In this document: piece after piece, positions 1 to 6,651 of the stretch
Numbering within the stretch: position 1 is the stretch's first letter
How the letters are laid out: each line of letters opens with the position of its first letter
DNA from: CAZCYE01 sp964502775
GTDB lineage: Bacteria; Actinomycetota; Acidimicrobiia; IMCC26256; PALSA-555
Reading direction: 5' to 3'
Assembly (NCBI GenBank): GCA_964502775.1
Contig: CAZCYE010000044.1
Location: forward strand, 1-13,000
DNA: 13,000 nt
Position numbers and translations under genes: made by a program
The notes under the pieces: model-generated
What the model saw: only the letters and a program-made list of their open reading frames with translations
Database searches by the model: none
What the model was told of the DNA's origin: nothing

Positions 1-1939
1 CCTCGGCGCGCGCCAGCAGCGCGCGCTGGCGCCGCTCCGCCGCCTCCTGGGCGGCGGGGTCACGCGCCTCGAGCCGGATCTCGATCTCGGCCAGGCGCGC
101 CACGAGCATCGAGCGGCGCTCCTGGGCCGCCGCACCGCGAATCTCGACCTGGCGCGCCGCGGCCACGGTGGCCCGCGCCACCTCGACGGCCCGTTGGGCC
201 TCGGCCCGAGCCACCTCGGCCGCGACCGCCCGGTCGGTGGCATCGTCGAGGGCCGCCTGCGTCACCACCGTCCGGCGCTCGCCCCCGATGCTCCACGGCT
301 GGTCCCCGCCGAGCCGGTCACCCCCGGGCGTGACCGCCACGAGATCGGGATGCTCGGCCACGAGATCCAGGGCCGCGTGCCAGTCGCTCACGAGCACGGC
401 GCGCGCCAGGAGGTGCCCGAGCAGCGCGTCGAGGCCCGGGACCCGCGTGTGCACCGCGCTTAGCAGCGCGCGAGCCCCTCGGGGAGTTGGGGGCGGCGGG
501 GAGGGCTCGGCCCGGTCGGTGGCGTCGTCGTCCACGACGAGCAGGAGGGCCGCCATGTCGCCCGCCCGGAGGCGTTCGATCACCGCGCCCGCGGCCGGGG
601 TGCCGCGGACCACCAGCGCCCGCATCGCCTCTCCCAGCGCGGCGGCCACCGCCACCTCGGTACCGGACTCGATCTCGAGATGATCCACGAGCGGGCCCAC
701 CAGGCCGCGCACGTCCTCGAGATCGGTCGCCACGGTCTCGTCGTGCGCGAGACGCAGCTGCTGCTCGGTCGCATCGGCGGCGGCATGGGCGCGCGCCGCG
801 GCGCCCTCGGAGGCGCGCCACTGCTCCTCGGCGTCGCGCAGCGCCTCCTCGGCGACCGCCACCGGGATGACCCGGTCCGTGCCCGGGAGCGTGAACGCGT
901 GTGCCTCGGCATCGAGGCCCGCGAGCTCGGCGCGCAATGACACCGCGTCGGCCACGAGGGTCTCGACCACTCCACGGTCCGCGTCGGCCGTCAGCTCGCG
1001 CTGCGCACTCCGGCGGCGCTCCGCGAGCAACGCCTCGAGTCCCCGCGCCCGCTCGTGCATGGTCTCGGCCCGCGCGAGCCAATCGGCGAGACCTTCCGCC
1101 CCCAGGGCGGTGAGGGAGTCCTCGGCGAGCACCACGGCTTCGTCGAGCTCGGCCAGGCGGGCGCGCAGCGCACCATCGCTTTGGCCCAGGTCGGCGCGCT
1201 CGTCGTGGAGGCGCTCGAGCCGGGACTGGAGCCCACCCACCTGGTGACCGGCGAGGTACAGGCGAATGGCGCGCAGCTCGCCCACGAGGCCGCCGTGCCG
1301 CTCGGCCGCCTCGGCCTGGCGCCGCAACGGCGTGAGCTGGCGCTTGACCTCACCGAGCAGGTCGTTGAGACGGGCCACATTGCCCTCGGTCGCCAGGAGC
1401 CGGCGCTCGGCCCGTTCCTTGCGTCGCCGGAACTTGAGGATGCCGGCCGCCTCCTCGATGATCATCCGCCGCTCCACGGGCGTGGCCATGAGGATGGAGT
1501 CGAGTTGGCCCTGGCCCACGATCACGTGCTGCTGGCGGCCGACGCCCGAGTCCGAGAGCAGGTCCTGGATGTCGAGCAGGCGACAGGGCGCGCCGTTCAG
1601 CCGGTACTCGGAGTCCCCGTTGCGGAACAGCGTGCGGGTGATGGTGACCTCGGAGAACTCGATCGGCAGGAGCCCGGCGCTGTTGTCGATGGTGAGCGAC
1701 ACCTCGGCCCGACCGAGCGCGGGACGCTGGGGCGTGCCCGCGAACACCACGTCGTCCATCTTCTGGCTCCGCAACGTGCGGGGCCCCTGGGCCCCCAGCA
1801 CCCACGCGACGGCGTCCACGAGGTTCGACTTGCCCGAGCCGTTCGGGCCCACCACCACCGTCACCCCGGGCTGGAACTCAAGCGTGGTGGCGTCGGCGAA
1901 CGACTTGAAGCCCTTCAGCGTCAGCGCCTTCAGGAACAC
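1..1939 (-). CDS. smc: Chromosome segregation ATPase SMC (N-terminal 646 residues; C-terminus lies beyond the left edge)
   Basis: SMC proteins dimerise and organise the chromosome, usually with the ScpAB kleisin complex. The GTG at 1939 opens with the typical head start (MFLKALTLKGFKSF). It follows a purine-rich GGAGAGGGGG ribosome site. Walker A GPNGSGKS lies at residues 31-38 and the Q-loop region IVGQGQLDSIL near 138-148. The end of the N-terminal head (EEAAGILKFRRRK) is near 160-175. A charged, Ala/Glu/Arg-rich coiled coil follows to about residue 400, broken by an LPG turn near 351-353. The hinge begins near 407 (DVRGLVGPLV, then GTEVAVAAALGEAMRALVV) and ends near 550 (GGDQPWSIGG). It contains a Pro-rich insert near 477-485. 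The return coil starts around 555 and is cut by the window edge, so the ABC signature and Walker B are not visible. The first arm is about 110 residues shorter than in Bacillus subtilis SMC as I recall it. The 135-bp upstream gap suggests its own promoter. Confidence 0.97.
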   Translation of the reverse strand, partial: MFLKALTLKGFKSFADATTLEFQPGVTVVVGPNGSGKSNLVDAVAWVLGAQGPRTLRSQKMDDVVFAGTPQRPALGRAEVSLTIDNSAGLLPIEFSEVTITRTLFRNGDSEYRLNGAPCRLLDIQDLLSDSGVGRQQHVIVGQGQLDSILMATPVERRMIIEEAAGILKFRRRKERAERRLLATEGNVARLNDLLGEVKRQLTPLRRQAEAAERHGGLVGELRAIRLYLAGHQVGGLQSRLERLHDERADLGQSDGALRARLAELDEAVVLAEDSLTALGAEGLADWLARAETMHERARGLEALLAERRRSAQRELTADADRGVVETLVADAVSLRAELAGLDAEAHAFTLPGTDRVIPVAVAEEALRDAEEQWRASEGAAARAHAAADATEQQLRLAHDETVATDLEDVRGLVGPLVDHLEIESGTEVAVAAALGEAMRALVVRGTPAAGAVIERLRAGDMAALLLVVDDDATDRAEPSPPPPTPRGARALLSAVHTRVPGLDALLGHLLARAVLVSDWHAALDLVAEHPDLVAVTPGGDRLGGDQPWSIGGERRTVVTQAALDDATDRAVAAEVARAEAQRAVEVARATVAAARQVEIRGAAAQERRSMLVARLAEIEIRLEARDPAAQEAAERRQRALLARAE

Positions 1940-1964
1940 CCGGGCAACCCCCTCTCCACGCGGG

Positions 1965-1970
1965 ATCGTA
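1965..1970 (-). promoter_or_regulatory. Candidate -10 box of the smc promoter (TACGAT)
   Basis: On the minus strand TACGAT lies 25 nt before the smc GTG, leaving room for a short leader with the GGAGAGGGGG ribosome site. TAnnnT is the usual actinobacterial -10 pattern. No convincing -35 is seen; the best hexamer at 17-bp spacing is CAGGCA. The box sits inside a 13-mer (1959-1971) repeated exactly at the start of the FakA-like gene (11648-11660), which raises confidence that it is functional. Confidence 0.45.
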
Positions 1971-2008
1971 GCGACGCTCGCGTCAGGTGCCTGCGGATCC
2001 GCCCTTCA

Positions 2009-2065
2009 CCCCGCCCGCCCCGCCCGAGCCCGGCCCGCCCGAGCCCGGCCCGCCCGGTCCCGCCC
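2009..2065 (-). repeat. 15-bp tandem repeat with very high G-quadruplex potential upstream of smc
   Basis: Two perfect copies of a 15-bp unit (plus strand CGCCCGAGCCCGGCC) lie at 2021-2035 and 2036-2050, followed by degenerate copies to about 2065. On the minus strand, the coding strand of smc, this gives twelve runs of three or more G within 57 nt, separated by 1-3 nt loops. The stretch lies between the acyP stop and the candidate smc promoter and is non-coding on both strands as far as I can judge. It could fold as a G-quadruplex in the non-template DNA strand or in read-through RNA from acyP. Confidence 0.8.
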
Positions 2066-2074
2066 AGCTCCAGG

Positions 2075-2353
2075 TCACCGTACGGCGAAGCCGCGGAGCG
2101 AGCCGGGCCGCTCCTCGGCCATCTCGACGGTATCCACCCTCGCGCGCGCCGGCCCGGTGCGGCACCAGGCCGCGACGGCGTCCACCGCAGTGCGCTCGCC
2201 CTCGAGCACCACCTCCACGCGGCCATCGTCGAGGTTGCGCACCCAGCCCGCCACCCCATGGGCCTCGGCGCGGGACCGGCAGGCCTCGCGGTACCACACC
2301 CCCTGCACTCGTCCGCTCACGAACCCGTGCACCCGCACGGTCGGCGGCGTCAC
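2075..2353 (-). CDS. acyP: Acylphosphatase
   Basis: Small cytosolic enzyme that hydrolyses acyl phosphates such as acetyl phosphate or 1,3-bisphosphoglycerate. The family signature is clear: GRVQGVWYR carries the phosphate-binding loop and catalytic Arg, and GWVRNLDDGRVEVVLEG carries the catalytic Asn. The ending GFAVR also fits the family. At 92 residues it has the normal length. I chose the GTG at 2353 because it overlaps the mutM stop by 4 bp (GTGA), a common coupling arrangement, with a GAGG about 10 nt upstream. An ATG at 2362 would add three residues and give a 13-bp overlap, and cannot be excluded. The gene between mutM and smc matches the mycobacterial order. It is probably translated from the long rpmF-acyP message. 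Confidence 0.92.
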   Translation of the reverse strand: MTPPTVRVHGFVSGRVQGVWYREACRSRAEAHGVAGWVRNLDDGRVEVVLEGERTAVDAVAAWCRTGPARARVDTVEMAEERPGSLRGFAVR

Positions 2354-3186
2354 ACCTGGCATGCCTCGCAGAAGAAGGTCGATCGCCCGCCCACGCGCTC
2401 GCGCACGATCACGTGGCGGCACCTCCGGCATGCCTGGCCCTCCCGGGCGTACACCTTGTGGTGGTGCTGGTACGCGCCGGGCCGTCCGAACACGTCCACG
2501 TACTGCTCGTCGGCGAGGGACGACCCCCGGTACTTGACCGCGTCCTGGAGCGTCTCGATCATCGAACGGTAGAGACGGCGAACCTCCTGGGCGGAGAGCG
2601 AATCGCTGGCGCGATCCCAACGCAGGCCCGCGTCGTGGAGGATCTCGTCGCTGTAGACGTTGCCGATGCCCGACACGAACTTCTGGTCCATGAGCAGCGG
2701 CTTGAGCTTGGCGTGACGTTGCGCGATCAGCGAGCCGAAATGCTCCCACGACATCGTGTTCTCGAGTGGATCGATCCCGAGGTGCCGCACCTCGGCCACC
2801 TTCTCGAGCGCGTCCATCTCGGTCACGAACATCTCGCCGAACGTACGCGGGTCCACGAAGCGGAGCTGGCCTCCCTGTGCGAACGTGATCACCACCTGGG
2901 TGTGCTTGAGGCGCGTCTCGCGCGACGTCTTGGCCCGCAGCAGCTGGCCCGACATCCCGAGGTGGATCACGAGCACGTCTCCGCCTTCGATCCGGCACAG
3001 CAGGTACTTGCCGCGCCGATCCACGCCCAGGATCTTCTTGCCCTCGAGCCGGCTGGTGAACTGCTTGCGATTTCGGTGACGGCGGATCGAGCGCATGAGG
3101 ACGACCTCGACCTCCTTGACGCGCTTGCCCACGATCTCCCGCTCGAGATCGCGTCGCACCACCTCGACCTCAGGCAGCTCCGGCAT
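2350..3186 (-). CDS. mutM: Formamidopyrimidine-DNA glycosylase (Fpg/MutM)
   Basis: Base-excision repair enzyme that removes 8-oxoguanine and ring-opened purines and cuts the abasic site by beta/delta elimination. The start is fixed at the ATG at 3186 because the mature protein must begin PELPEVE: Pro2 is the catalytic nucleophile and Glu3 the acid. An upstream in-frame ATG at 3213 would bury Pro2 and is rejected. GAGAGGA lies about 8 nt before this ATG. Visible motifs: GRRGKYLL-like segment with the DNA-contacting Lys60; HLGMSGQL at 75-82 with the strand-inserting Met78; GIGNVYSDEIL, the conserved Asn loop; and a C-terminal zinc finger with two CxxC pairs (CRRC and CEAC) ending the 278-residue protein. 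The start overlaps the rnc end by 17 bp and the end overlaps acyP, so translation is probably coupled. Confidence 0.97.
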   Translation of the reverse strand: MPELPEVEVVRRDLEREIVGKRVKEVEVVLMRSIRRHRNRKQFTSRLEGKKILGVDRRGKYLLCRIEGGDVLVIHLGMSGQLLRAKTSRETRLKHTQVVITFAQGGQLRFVDPRTFGEMFVTEMDALEKVAEVRHLGIDPLENTMSWEHFGSLIAQRHAKLKPLLMDQKFVSGIGNVYSDEILHDAGLRWDRASDSLSAQEVRRLYRSMIETLQDAVKYRGSSLADEQYVDVFGRPGAYQHHHKVYAREGQACRRCRHVIVRERVGGRSTFFCEACQV

Positions 3187-3970
3187 TCCGGCCGTCCTCT
3201 CCATCGTCTCCACGGTCGGCGGTCACCGGCGCGGCAACCGCCACACCGTCACCGCCGCGGTCGTCATCGGCGTCGGGTGCCGGCTCCTCCTGGAGGAAGT
3301 GCCACGCGGCGCGGGCCGCCTCTTGCTCGGCCTGCTTCTTGGAGCGGCCTTCGCCCTCACCGCGGACCTCACCATCGAGCCGCACGGTGGCGAAGAAGCG
3401 CTTGGAGTGGTCAGGGCCCTCGGCCCGGACCTGGTAGCGCGGCATGTGGTCGTGGCGTTGTGCCGCGAGCTCTTGGAGCCGCGTCTTGTAGTCGTGTCCG
3501 CCCGGCCCCACTGCGGCTTCGCGGATTCGATCGTCGAGAAGCGCGAGCACGAGGTCACGCGCCGCGGGCCATCCACCGTCGAGGTAGACCGCGGCGATGA
3601 CCGCCTCCATCGCGTCGGCGAGGATCGACGCCTTGGCCCGGCCTCCCGATGCCTCCTCGCCCTTGCCCAGGAGCAACGCGGGCCCGAGCCCGATCTCCGT
3701 GGCCAACACGTTGAGCACCTCGGCGTTGACCACCGCGGCGCGCACCTTGGCCAGCTCACCTTCGGGGAGACCGGGGTAGAGCTCGAACACGTGCACCGTG
3801 ACCACGAGCCCCAGCACCGCATCGCCGAGGAACTCGAGTCGCTCGTTCGAGGCGGTCTCGGGGTGCTCCGCGCAGTACGACCGGTGCACGAGCGCGTCGG
3901 CCAAGCGCGAGCGATCATGGAAGCGCCAGCCGAGCGCGGCCTGGAGCTCCTCCAACGTGGCGTCGCGCAT
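3170..3970 (-). CDS. rnc: Ribonuclease III
   Basis: Endonuclease that cuts double-stranded RNA, including rRNA precursors and structured mRNAs. The signature NERLEFLGD occupies residues 42-50, with Glu46 and Asp50 in the active site. The second metal-ligand pair is Asp119 and Glu122 in ILADAMEAVIAAVYLDGG. A double-stranded-RNA-binding domain runs from about 160 (DYKTRLQEL) to about 226, with the usual GEGRSKKQAEQEAARAAW C-terminal helix. After it comes a 39-residue tail rich in Asp, Glu, Gly and Ala that RNase III from model bacteria lacks, so the protein is longer than usual (266 aa). The last codons overlap mutM by 17 bp. The gene follows acpP by 11 bp. The start is the ATG at 3970, with only a weak GGCGGA upstream, which fits translational coupling. 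Confidence 0.97.
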   Translation of the reverse strand: MRDATLEELQAALGWRFHDRSRLADALVHRSYCAEHPETASNERLEFLGDAVLGLVVTVHVFELYPGLPEGELAKVRAAVVNAEVLNVLATEIGLGPALLLGKGEEASGGRAKASILADAMEAVIAAVYLDGGWPAARDLVLALLDDRIREAAVGPGGHDYKTRLQELAAQRHDHMPRYQVRAEGPDHSKRFFATVRLDGEVRGEGEGRSKKQAEQEAARAAWHFLQEEPAPDADDDRGGDGVAVAAPVTADRGDDGEDGRNAGAA

Positions 3971-3981
3971 CGATCCGCCCG

Positions 3982-4284
3982 CTACCCGTGCTCGCGCCCG
4001 AGCCGGGCCACCACGTAGTCGACGGCTTCCCGGACCGTACGAAGGTCGCCGAGGTCGGCATCATCGATGCTGAAGCCCACGGTCCGCTCCCCGAGCTCCT
4101 CCTCGAGCTCCTCCACGAGCTCGATGAGCGCCAGGGAATCGGCGCCCAGGTCGTCGGCGAAGCGCGCGTCGAGCGTCACCCGCCCCTCATCGATCTCGAG
4201 GATGGCGGCGAGGCGCTCCTGGACGAGCGCGAGCACCTCGTCGGGACCGAACGGAGAGCGCTCCACGTGCGTCTCAGCGGGCAC
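3982..4284 (-). CDS. acpP: Acyl carrier protein
   Basis: Small acidic carrier of growing fatty acyl chains on a 4'-phosphopantetheine arm. The attachment serine is Ser50 in GADSL, followed by a recognition helix strongly rich in Glu (LALIELVEELEEELG). The C-terminal part (LRTVREAVDYV) matches the last helix of ACPs. At 100 residues it is slightly longer than E. coli ACP because of about 12 extra N-terminal residues. The start is a GTG at 4284 overlapping the plsX stop by 11 bp; a later GTG at codon 7 is possible. Its place directly behind plsX and before rnc is common and supports a role in FAS-II. It could in principle serve a different acyl pathway, but no polyketide gene is nearby. Confidence 0.93.
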   Translation of the reverse strand: MPAETHVERSPFGPDEVLALVQERLAAILEIDEGRVTLDARFADDLGADSLALIELVEELEEELGERTVGFSIDDADLGDLRTVREAVDYVVARLGREHG

Positions 4285-5302
4285 CGGTGACCGCCTCTCG
4301 CATGCGGTCCACCACGCCGTTGTCCACGCACTGCTTTGCCACCTGCACTGCGCTGAGCACCGCCCTCGCCGACGAGGAGCCGTGGGAGATCACGCACACG
4401 CCGTTCACGCCCAGGAGCATCGCCCCACCCGTCACGTCGGGGTCGTACGCCTCGGCCGCCTCGAGGAGCATCGGCAGCAGCACGGTCGCCGCCTCCTTGG
4501 CCTCGGGGGTCGAGTCGAGCACGCGGAACACGAGCACGGCCATCGAACGGAGCGCTCCCTCGAGGCTCTTCAGCGCGACGTTGCCGGTGAAGCCGTCGGT
4601 CACGATCACATCGGCGGTGTCGGGGTGCATGAAGTCGCGACCCTCGATGTTGCCCACGAAGCCGGGCTCGGAGCGGAGCACCTCGTAGGCGCGCTTGCGA
4701 AGGTCGTCGCCCTTGCCCGGCTCCTCACCGTTCGAGAGCAGCCCGATGGTGGGCTCCGCCAACGCATAGCGCGCCCGTGCGTAGGCCCGGGCCATACGGG
4801 CGTACTGCACGAGACGCTCCGGCGGGGGGTCCACCACCGCACCCGCGTCCACGAGCACCTGGGGGTGCCGGCCCGGGACCGGGATCGGAACGGCGAGGGC
4901 CGGGCTCGGCACGCCTCGGAACCGCTTGAGCCGGAGCACCGCCGCGGTCGTGACCGCGCCCGTGTTGCCGGCACTGACCATCGCGTCGGCGACTCCGTCC
5001 CGCACGGCCTCCGCGCAGCGGACGATCGACGAATCCTTGTGCTTGCGGACTGCCGCAACGGGCTCGTCGTCCATCGCGATCACGTCCCGGGCGTCGAGCA
5101 GCTCGATGCCGGCCGGGGCGGTCCCCCCGGGAAGGTGCGGAGCGATGTCCTCCTCGCGTCCCACGAGCAGCACACGGACGGCCGCCTTGTCGACCGCGCG
5201 GATCGCCCCCGCCACGATCTCCGCCGGCGCACGGTCGCCGCCCATCGCGTCGAGCGCGATCGTGCGCCGCCGCGGTGATCCCGGTCGGGCCGCAGGAGTC
5301 AC
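4274..5302 (-). CDS. plsX: Phosphate acyltransferase PlsX
   Basis: PlsX transfers the acyl group from acyl-ACP to phosphate. The acyl-phosphate made is then used by PlsY to start phospholipid synthesis. The 342-residue protein shows the family pattern throughout: TIALDAMGGDRAP near residues 14-26, the VSAGNTGA motif near 109-116, LSNGEEPGKG near 191-200, GNIEGRDF, IVTDGFTGNV, and the closing GVCVISHGSSSARA. The start is a GTG at 5302, one base after the rpmF stop, so the pair is probably translationally coupled. The yceD-rpmF-plsX linkage is conserved across many bacteria, and acpP directly downstream encodes its substrate carrier. The enzyme is a peripheral membrane protein; no membrane helix is seen. 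Confidence 0.97.
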   Translation of the reverse strand: MTPAARPGSPRRRTIALDAMGGDRAPAEIVAGAIRAVDKAAVRVLLVGREEDIAPHLPGGTAPAGIELLDARDVIAMDDEPVAAVRKHKDSSIVRCAEAVRDGVADAMVSAGNTGAVTTAAVLRLKRFRGVPSPALAVPIPVPGRHPQVLVDAGAVVDPPPERLVQYARMARAYARARYALAEPTIGLLSNGEEPGKGDDLRKRAYEVLRSEPGFVGNIEGRDFMHPDTADVIVTDGFTGNVALKSLEGALRSMAVLVFRVLDSTPEAKEAATVLLPMLLEAAEAYDPDVTGGAMLLGVNGVCVISHGSSSARAVLSAVQVAKQCVDNGVVDRMREAVTGAR

Positions 5303-5303
5303 C

Positions 5304-5483
5304 TCAGGCGACGTCGATCACGCTGCGGCCCTTGTACCAGCCGCAGTTCCCGCACACGCGATGAGGCAGCTTCACCGCACCGCAGTTGGTGCACAGCGAG
5401 CGCGCGGGCGGGTCGACCCGGCGGTTCGCCGAACGCCGGCTGTGCGTCCTCGACCTGGGAGTCTTTCGCTTGGGAACGGCCAT
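5304..5483 (-). CDS. rpmF: 50S ribosomal protein L32
   Basis: Structural protein of the large ribosomal subunit. The 59-residue product begins MAVPKRKTPRSRTHSRRS, the classic L32 start, and has a four-cysteine zinc ribbon (CTNC then CGNC, spaced by the usual basic linker). This is the zinc-containing form. The ATG at 5483 has an excellent AGGAGA ribosome site four bases upstream. A longer reading frame from 5594 would overlap yceD and add an unrelated N-terminus, so it is rejected. It lies 37 bp behind the DUF177 gene, the usual partner, and immediately before plsX. Confidence 0.97.
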   Translation of the reverse strand: MAVPKRKTPRSRTHSRRSANRRVDPPARSLCTNCGAVKLPHRVCGNCGWYKGRSVIDVA

Positions 5484-5520
5484 GTCGTCTCCTGAACAGT
5501 GGCGTAAACCGGGTAGGCGG

Positions 5521-5988
5521 TCAGAGCTCGAGCTCGGAGAGCGCCGCCCAGCGCGGATCCGCGGCCGCCTCCTTGGCGGCTCGGGCGGCGGCATCGTCGG
5601 GAGCGCACGGCGTGTCGCAGCGTGGTGCGAGGGGGAGATCGAGCATCACCGAGTCCCGTACGAGCTGCTCGAGGTCGAGCTCGTGCCCGGCGATCGGGTA
5701 GGTCTCACCGTCGACGGGTCGGGGCTCGAAGAATTCGTCCACGCGGAGATCCATCGTCTGGGTCAGCTCGCGGAGGCAGGTGCTGCACTCGGCCGTCCAG
5801 GTGGCGTGGATCGCGCCCCGGGCGACGATGCCGTCGGAGGCCCGCTCGAGGGTCAGCGCCAACTCCACCGGTGCCTCCACTCGGGCGGCCGACCCGGCCA
5901 GGCCGGGGAGGGTCTGCGAGACCAGGATCTCGCGCCGCGCTCCGGGATGGTTGAGCAGGTCGGCAACATCAACTCGCAGTCCTGACAT
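5521..5988 (-). CDS. yceD: DUF177/YceD family protein
   Basis: The 155-residue product matches the DUF177 (YceD) family, almost always encoded just before rpmF. E. coli YceD has been linked to 23S rRNA or large-subunit maturation; the exact role is not settled. Visible features are Cys68 and Cys71 (ECSTC), a second pair at Cys124 and Cys128 (CDTPC), the acidic segment around DEFFEP and LDLEQLVRDSVMLDLPL, and a C-terminal DPRWAALSEL typical of the family. The four cysteines could bind a metal. I chose the ATG at 5988, with GCGAGG upstream, over an ATG at 6051 that gives an unrelated N-terminus. The 123-bp gap upstream holds a hairpin and a candidate promoter, so this gene probably opens a new transcription unit. 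Confidence 0.9.
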   Translation of the reverse strand: MSGLRVDVADLLNHPGARREILVSQTLPGLAGSAARVEAPVELALTLERASDGIVARGAIHATWTAECSTCLRELTQTMDLRVDEFFEPRPVDGETYPIAGHELDLEQLVRDSVMLDLPLAPRCDTPCAPDDAAARAAKEAAADPRWAALSELEL

Positions 5989-6063
5989 GGTGGCCTCGCC
6001 GGGCAGCGGCACGGTGCAACGCAGGGGACGAGGTCCCGATTCTGGCGGCACCAGGGCCCACTC

Positions 6064-6069
6064 AGGATA
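6064..6069 (-). promoter_or_regulatory. Candidate extended -10 box for the yceD-rpmF-plsX unit (TGCTATCCT)
   Basis: On the minus strand TGC-TATCCT appears 76 nt before the DUF177 start and just beyond the 6085-6105 hairpin. It matches the extended -10 form TGnTAnnnT. No -35 is recognised at the normal distance. The leader would be about 70 nt and contains a small GGGAC/GTCCC hairpin at 6025-6037. This is a weak, pattern-based call. Confidence 0.3.
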
Positions 6070-6084
6070 GCAGCGTCCATCACC

Positions 6085-6105
6085 AGCCCTTGTGGGACAA
6101 GGGCT
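6085..6105 (-). terminator. 9-bp perfect hairpin after the SepIVA-like gene
   Basis: AGCCCTTGT at 6085-6093 pairs perfectly with ACAAGGGCT at 6097-6105 around a 3-nt loop. It starts a few bases after the SepIVA-like stop codon (6112). No T-run follows on the minus strand, so it is not a canonical intrinsic terminator, though actinobacteria often use hairpins without U-tracts. It could also stabilise the 3' end of the upstream message. Confidence 0.55.
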
Positions 6106-6111
6106 CTGGGC

Positions 6112-6651
6112 CTATTCGGCGTGCGCCTGGTCGCGCTCGTCCTGGTCGAAGAACTCGCCCGGGTCCTCGGCCTCCCCCGATTCGGGGCCGAGATCCACCT
6201 GGAGACGCCGACGGCCGTTGCGTACGGTCTGGATCGCCTCGCCCAGCACCGCCTCGAGCGCCTCGAGTCGCTGGTCCACGTAGTCCTCGGCTTCGTGCTG
6301 GAGCCGACGCGCGTGGGCCTCGGCGTCGGTGATCACCTGCTCGGCGCGCCGGCGTGCCTCGCGTACCACCTCGGCCCGCTCCACCATCCGCTCGGCTTGC
6401 ACGCGCGCCACCTCGAGCAGCTCGTCGGCCTCGTGTTGCGAGCGATCCAGGTACTCCTGACGCTCCTTGAGCAGCCAGCGGGCCTGCTTGAGCTCCTCGG
6501 GCAGGCCGGCCAGGGCCTCCTCGACCACGTCGAGCGCCTCGTCGCGGTTCACCAGGACCGACGCCGACATCGGCATGGCACGCGCGGTCTCCACGATCTC
6601 GCGCAGCTCGCCGAGGAGCGTCTCGAGCGCGCGCGCTTCGTCGTCGCTCAT
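6112..6651 (-). CDS. sepIVA: SepIVA-like (DivIVA family) coiled-coil cell-division protein
   Basis: The 179-residue protein has a short N-terminal segment containing AMPMSASVLVNRDEALDVVEEAL, then an almost unbroken helical, charged stretch from about residue 50 to 145 with heptad-like spacing (ELLEVARVQAERMVERAEVV), and an acidic tail (FFDQDERDQAHAE). No signal peptide or membrane helix is seen. This matches the DivIVA-related proteins encoded beside the DUF177-rnc-fpg-smc block in actinobacteria, whose mycobacterial member SepIVA (Rv2927c) works in septum and cell-envelope growth. The assignment rests on composition plus synteny. A generic DivIVA or an ATP-synthase-b-like coiled coil are alternatives. 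The ATG at 6651 overlaps the coaD stop by 4 bp (ATGA), so it is co-translated with coaD. The hairpin just after the gene probably ends the transcript. Confidence 0.8.
   Translation of the reverse strand: MSDDEARALETLLGELREIVETARAMPMSASVLVNRDEALDVVEEALAGLPEELKQARWLLKERQEYLDRSQHEADELLEVARVQAERMVERAEVVREARRRAEQVITDAEAHARRLQHEAEDYVDQRLEALEAVLGEAIQTVRNGRRRLQVDLGPESGEAEDPGEFFDQDERDQAHAE

Noticed and set aside
1055..2572. Long plus-strand open frame of about 505 codons opposite smc, acyP and mutM
   Set aside because: High GC at third codon positions keeps antisense frames open. The protein has no family pattern and the true genes are certain on the other strand.
3187..3213. Upstream ATG for mutM
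   Set aside because: It would add residues before the catalytic Pro2, which must be N-terminal after Met removal.
1987..3600. Plus-strand frame with a collagen-like PPEPGPPEPGPPGP stretch
   Set aside because: It is antisense to mutM, rnc and acyP. The Pro/Gly pattern is simply the translation of the 15-bp GC-rich tandem repeat.
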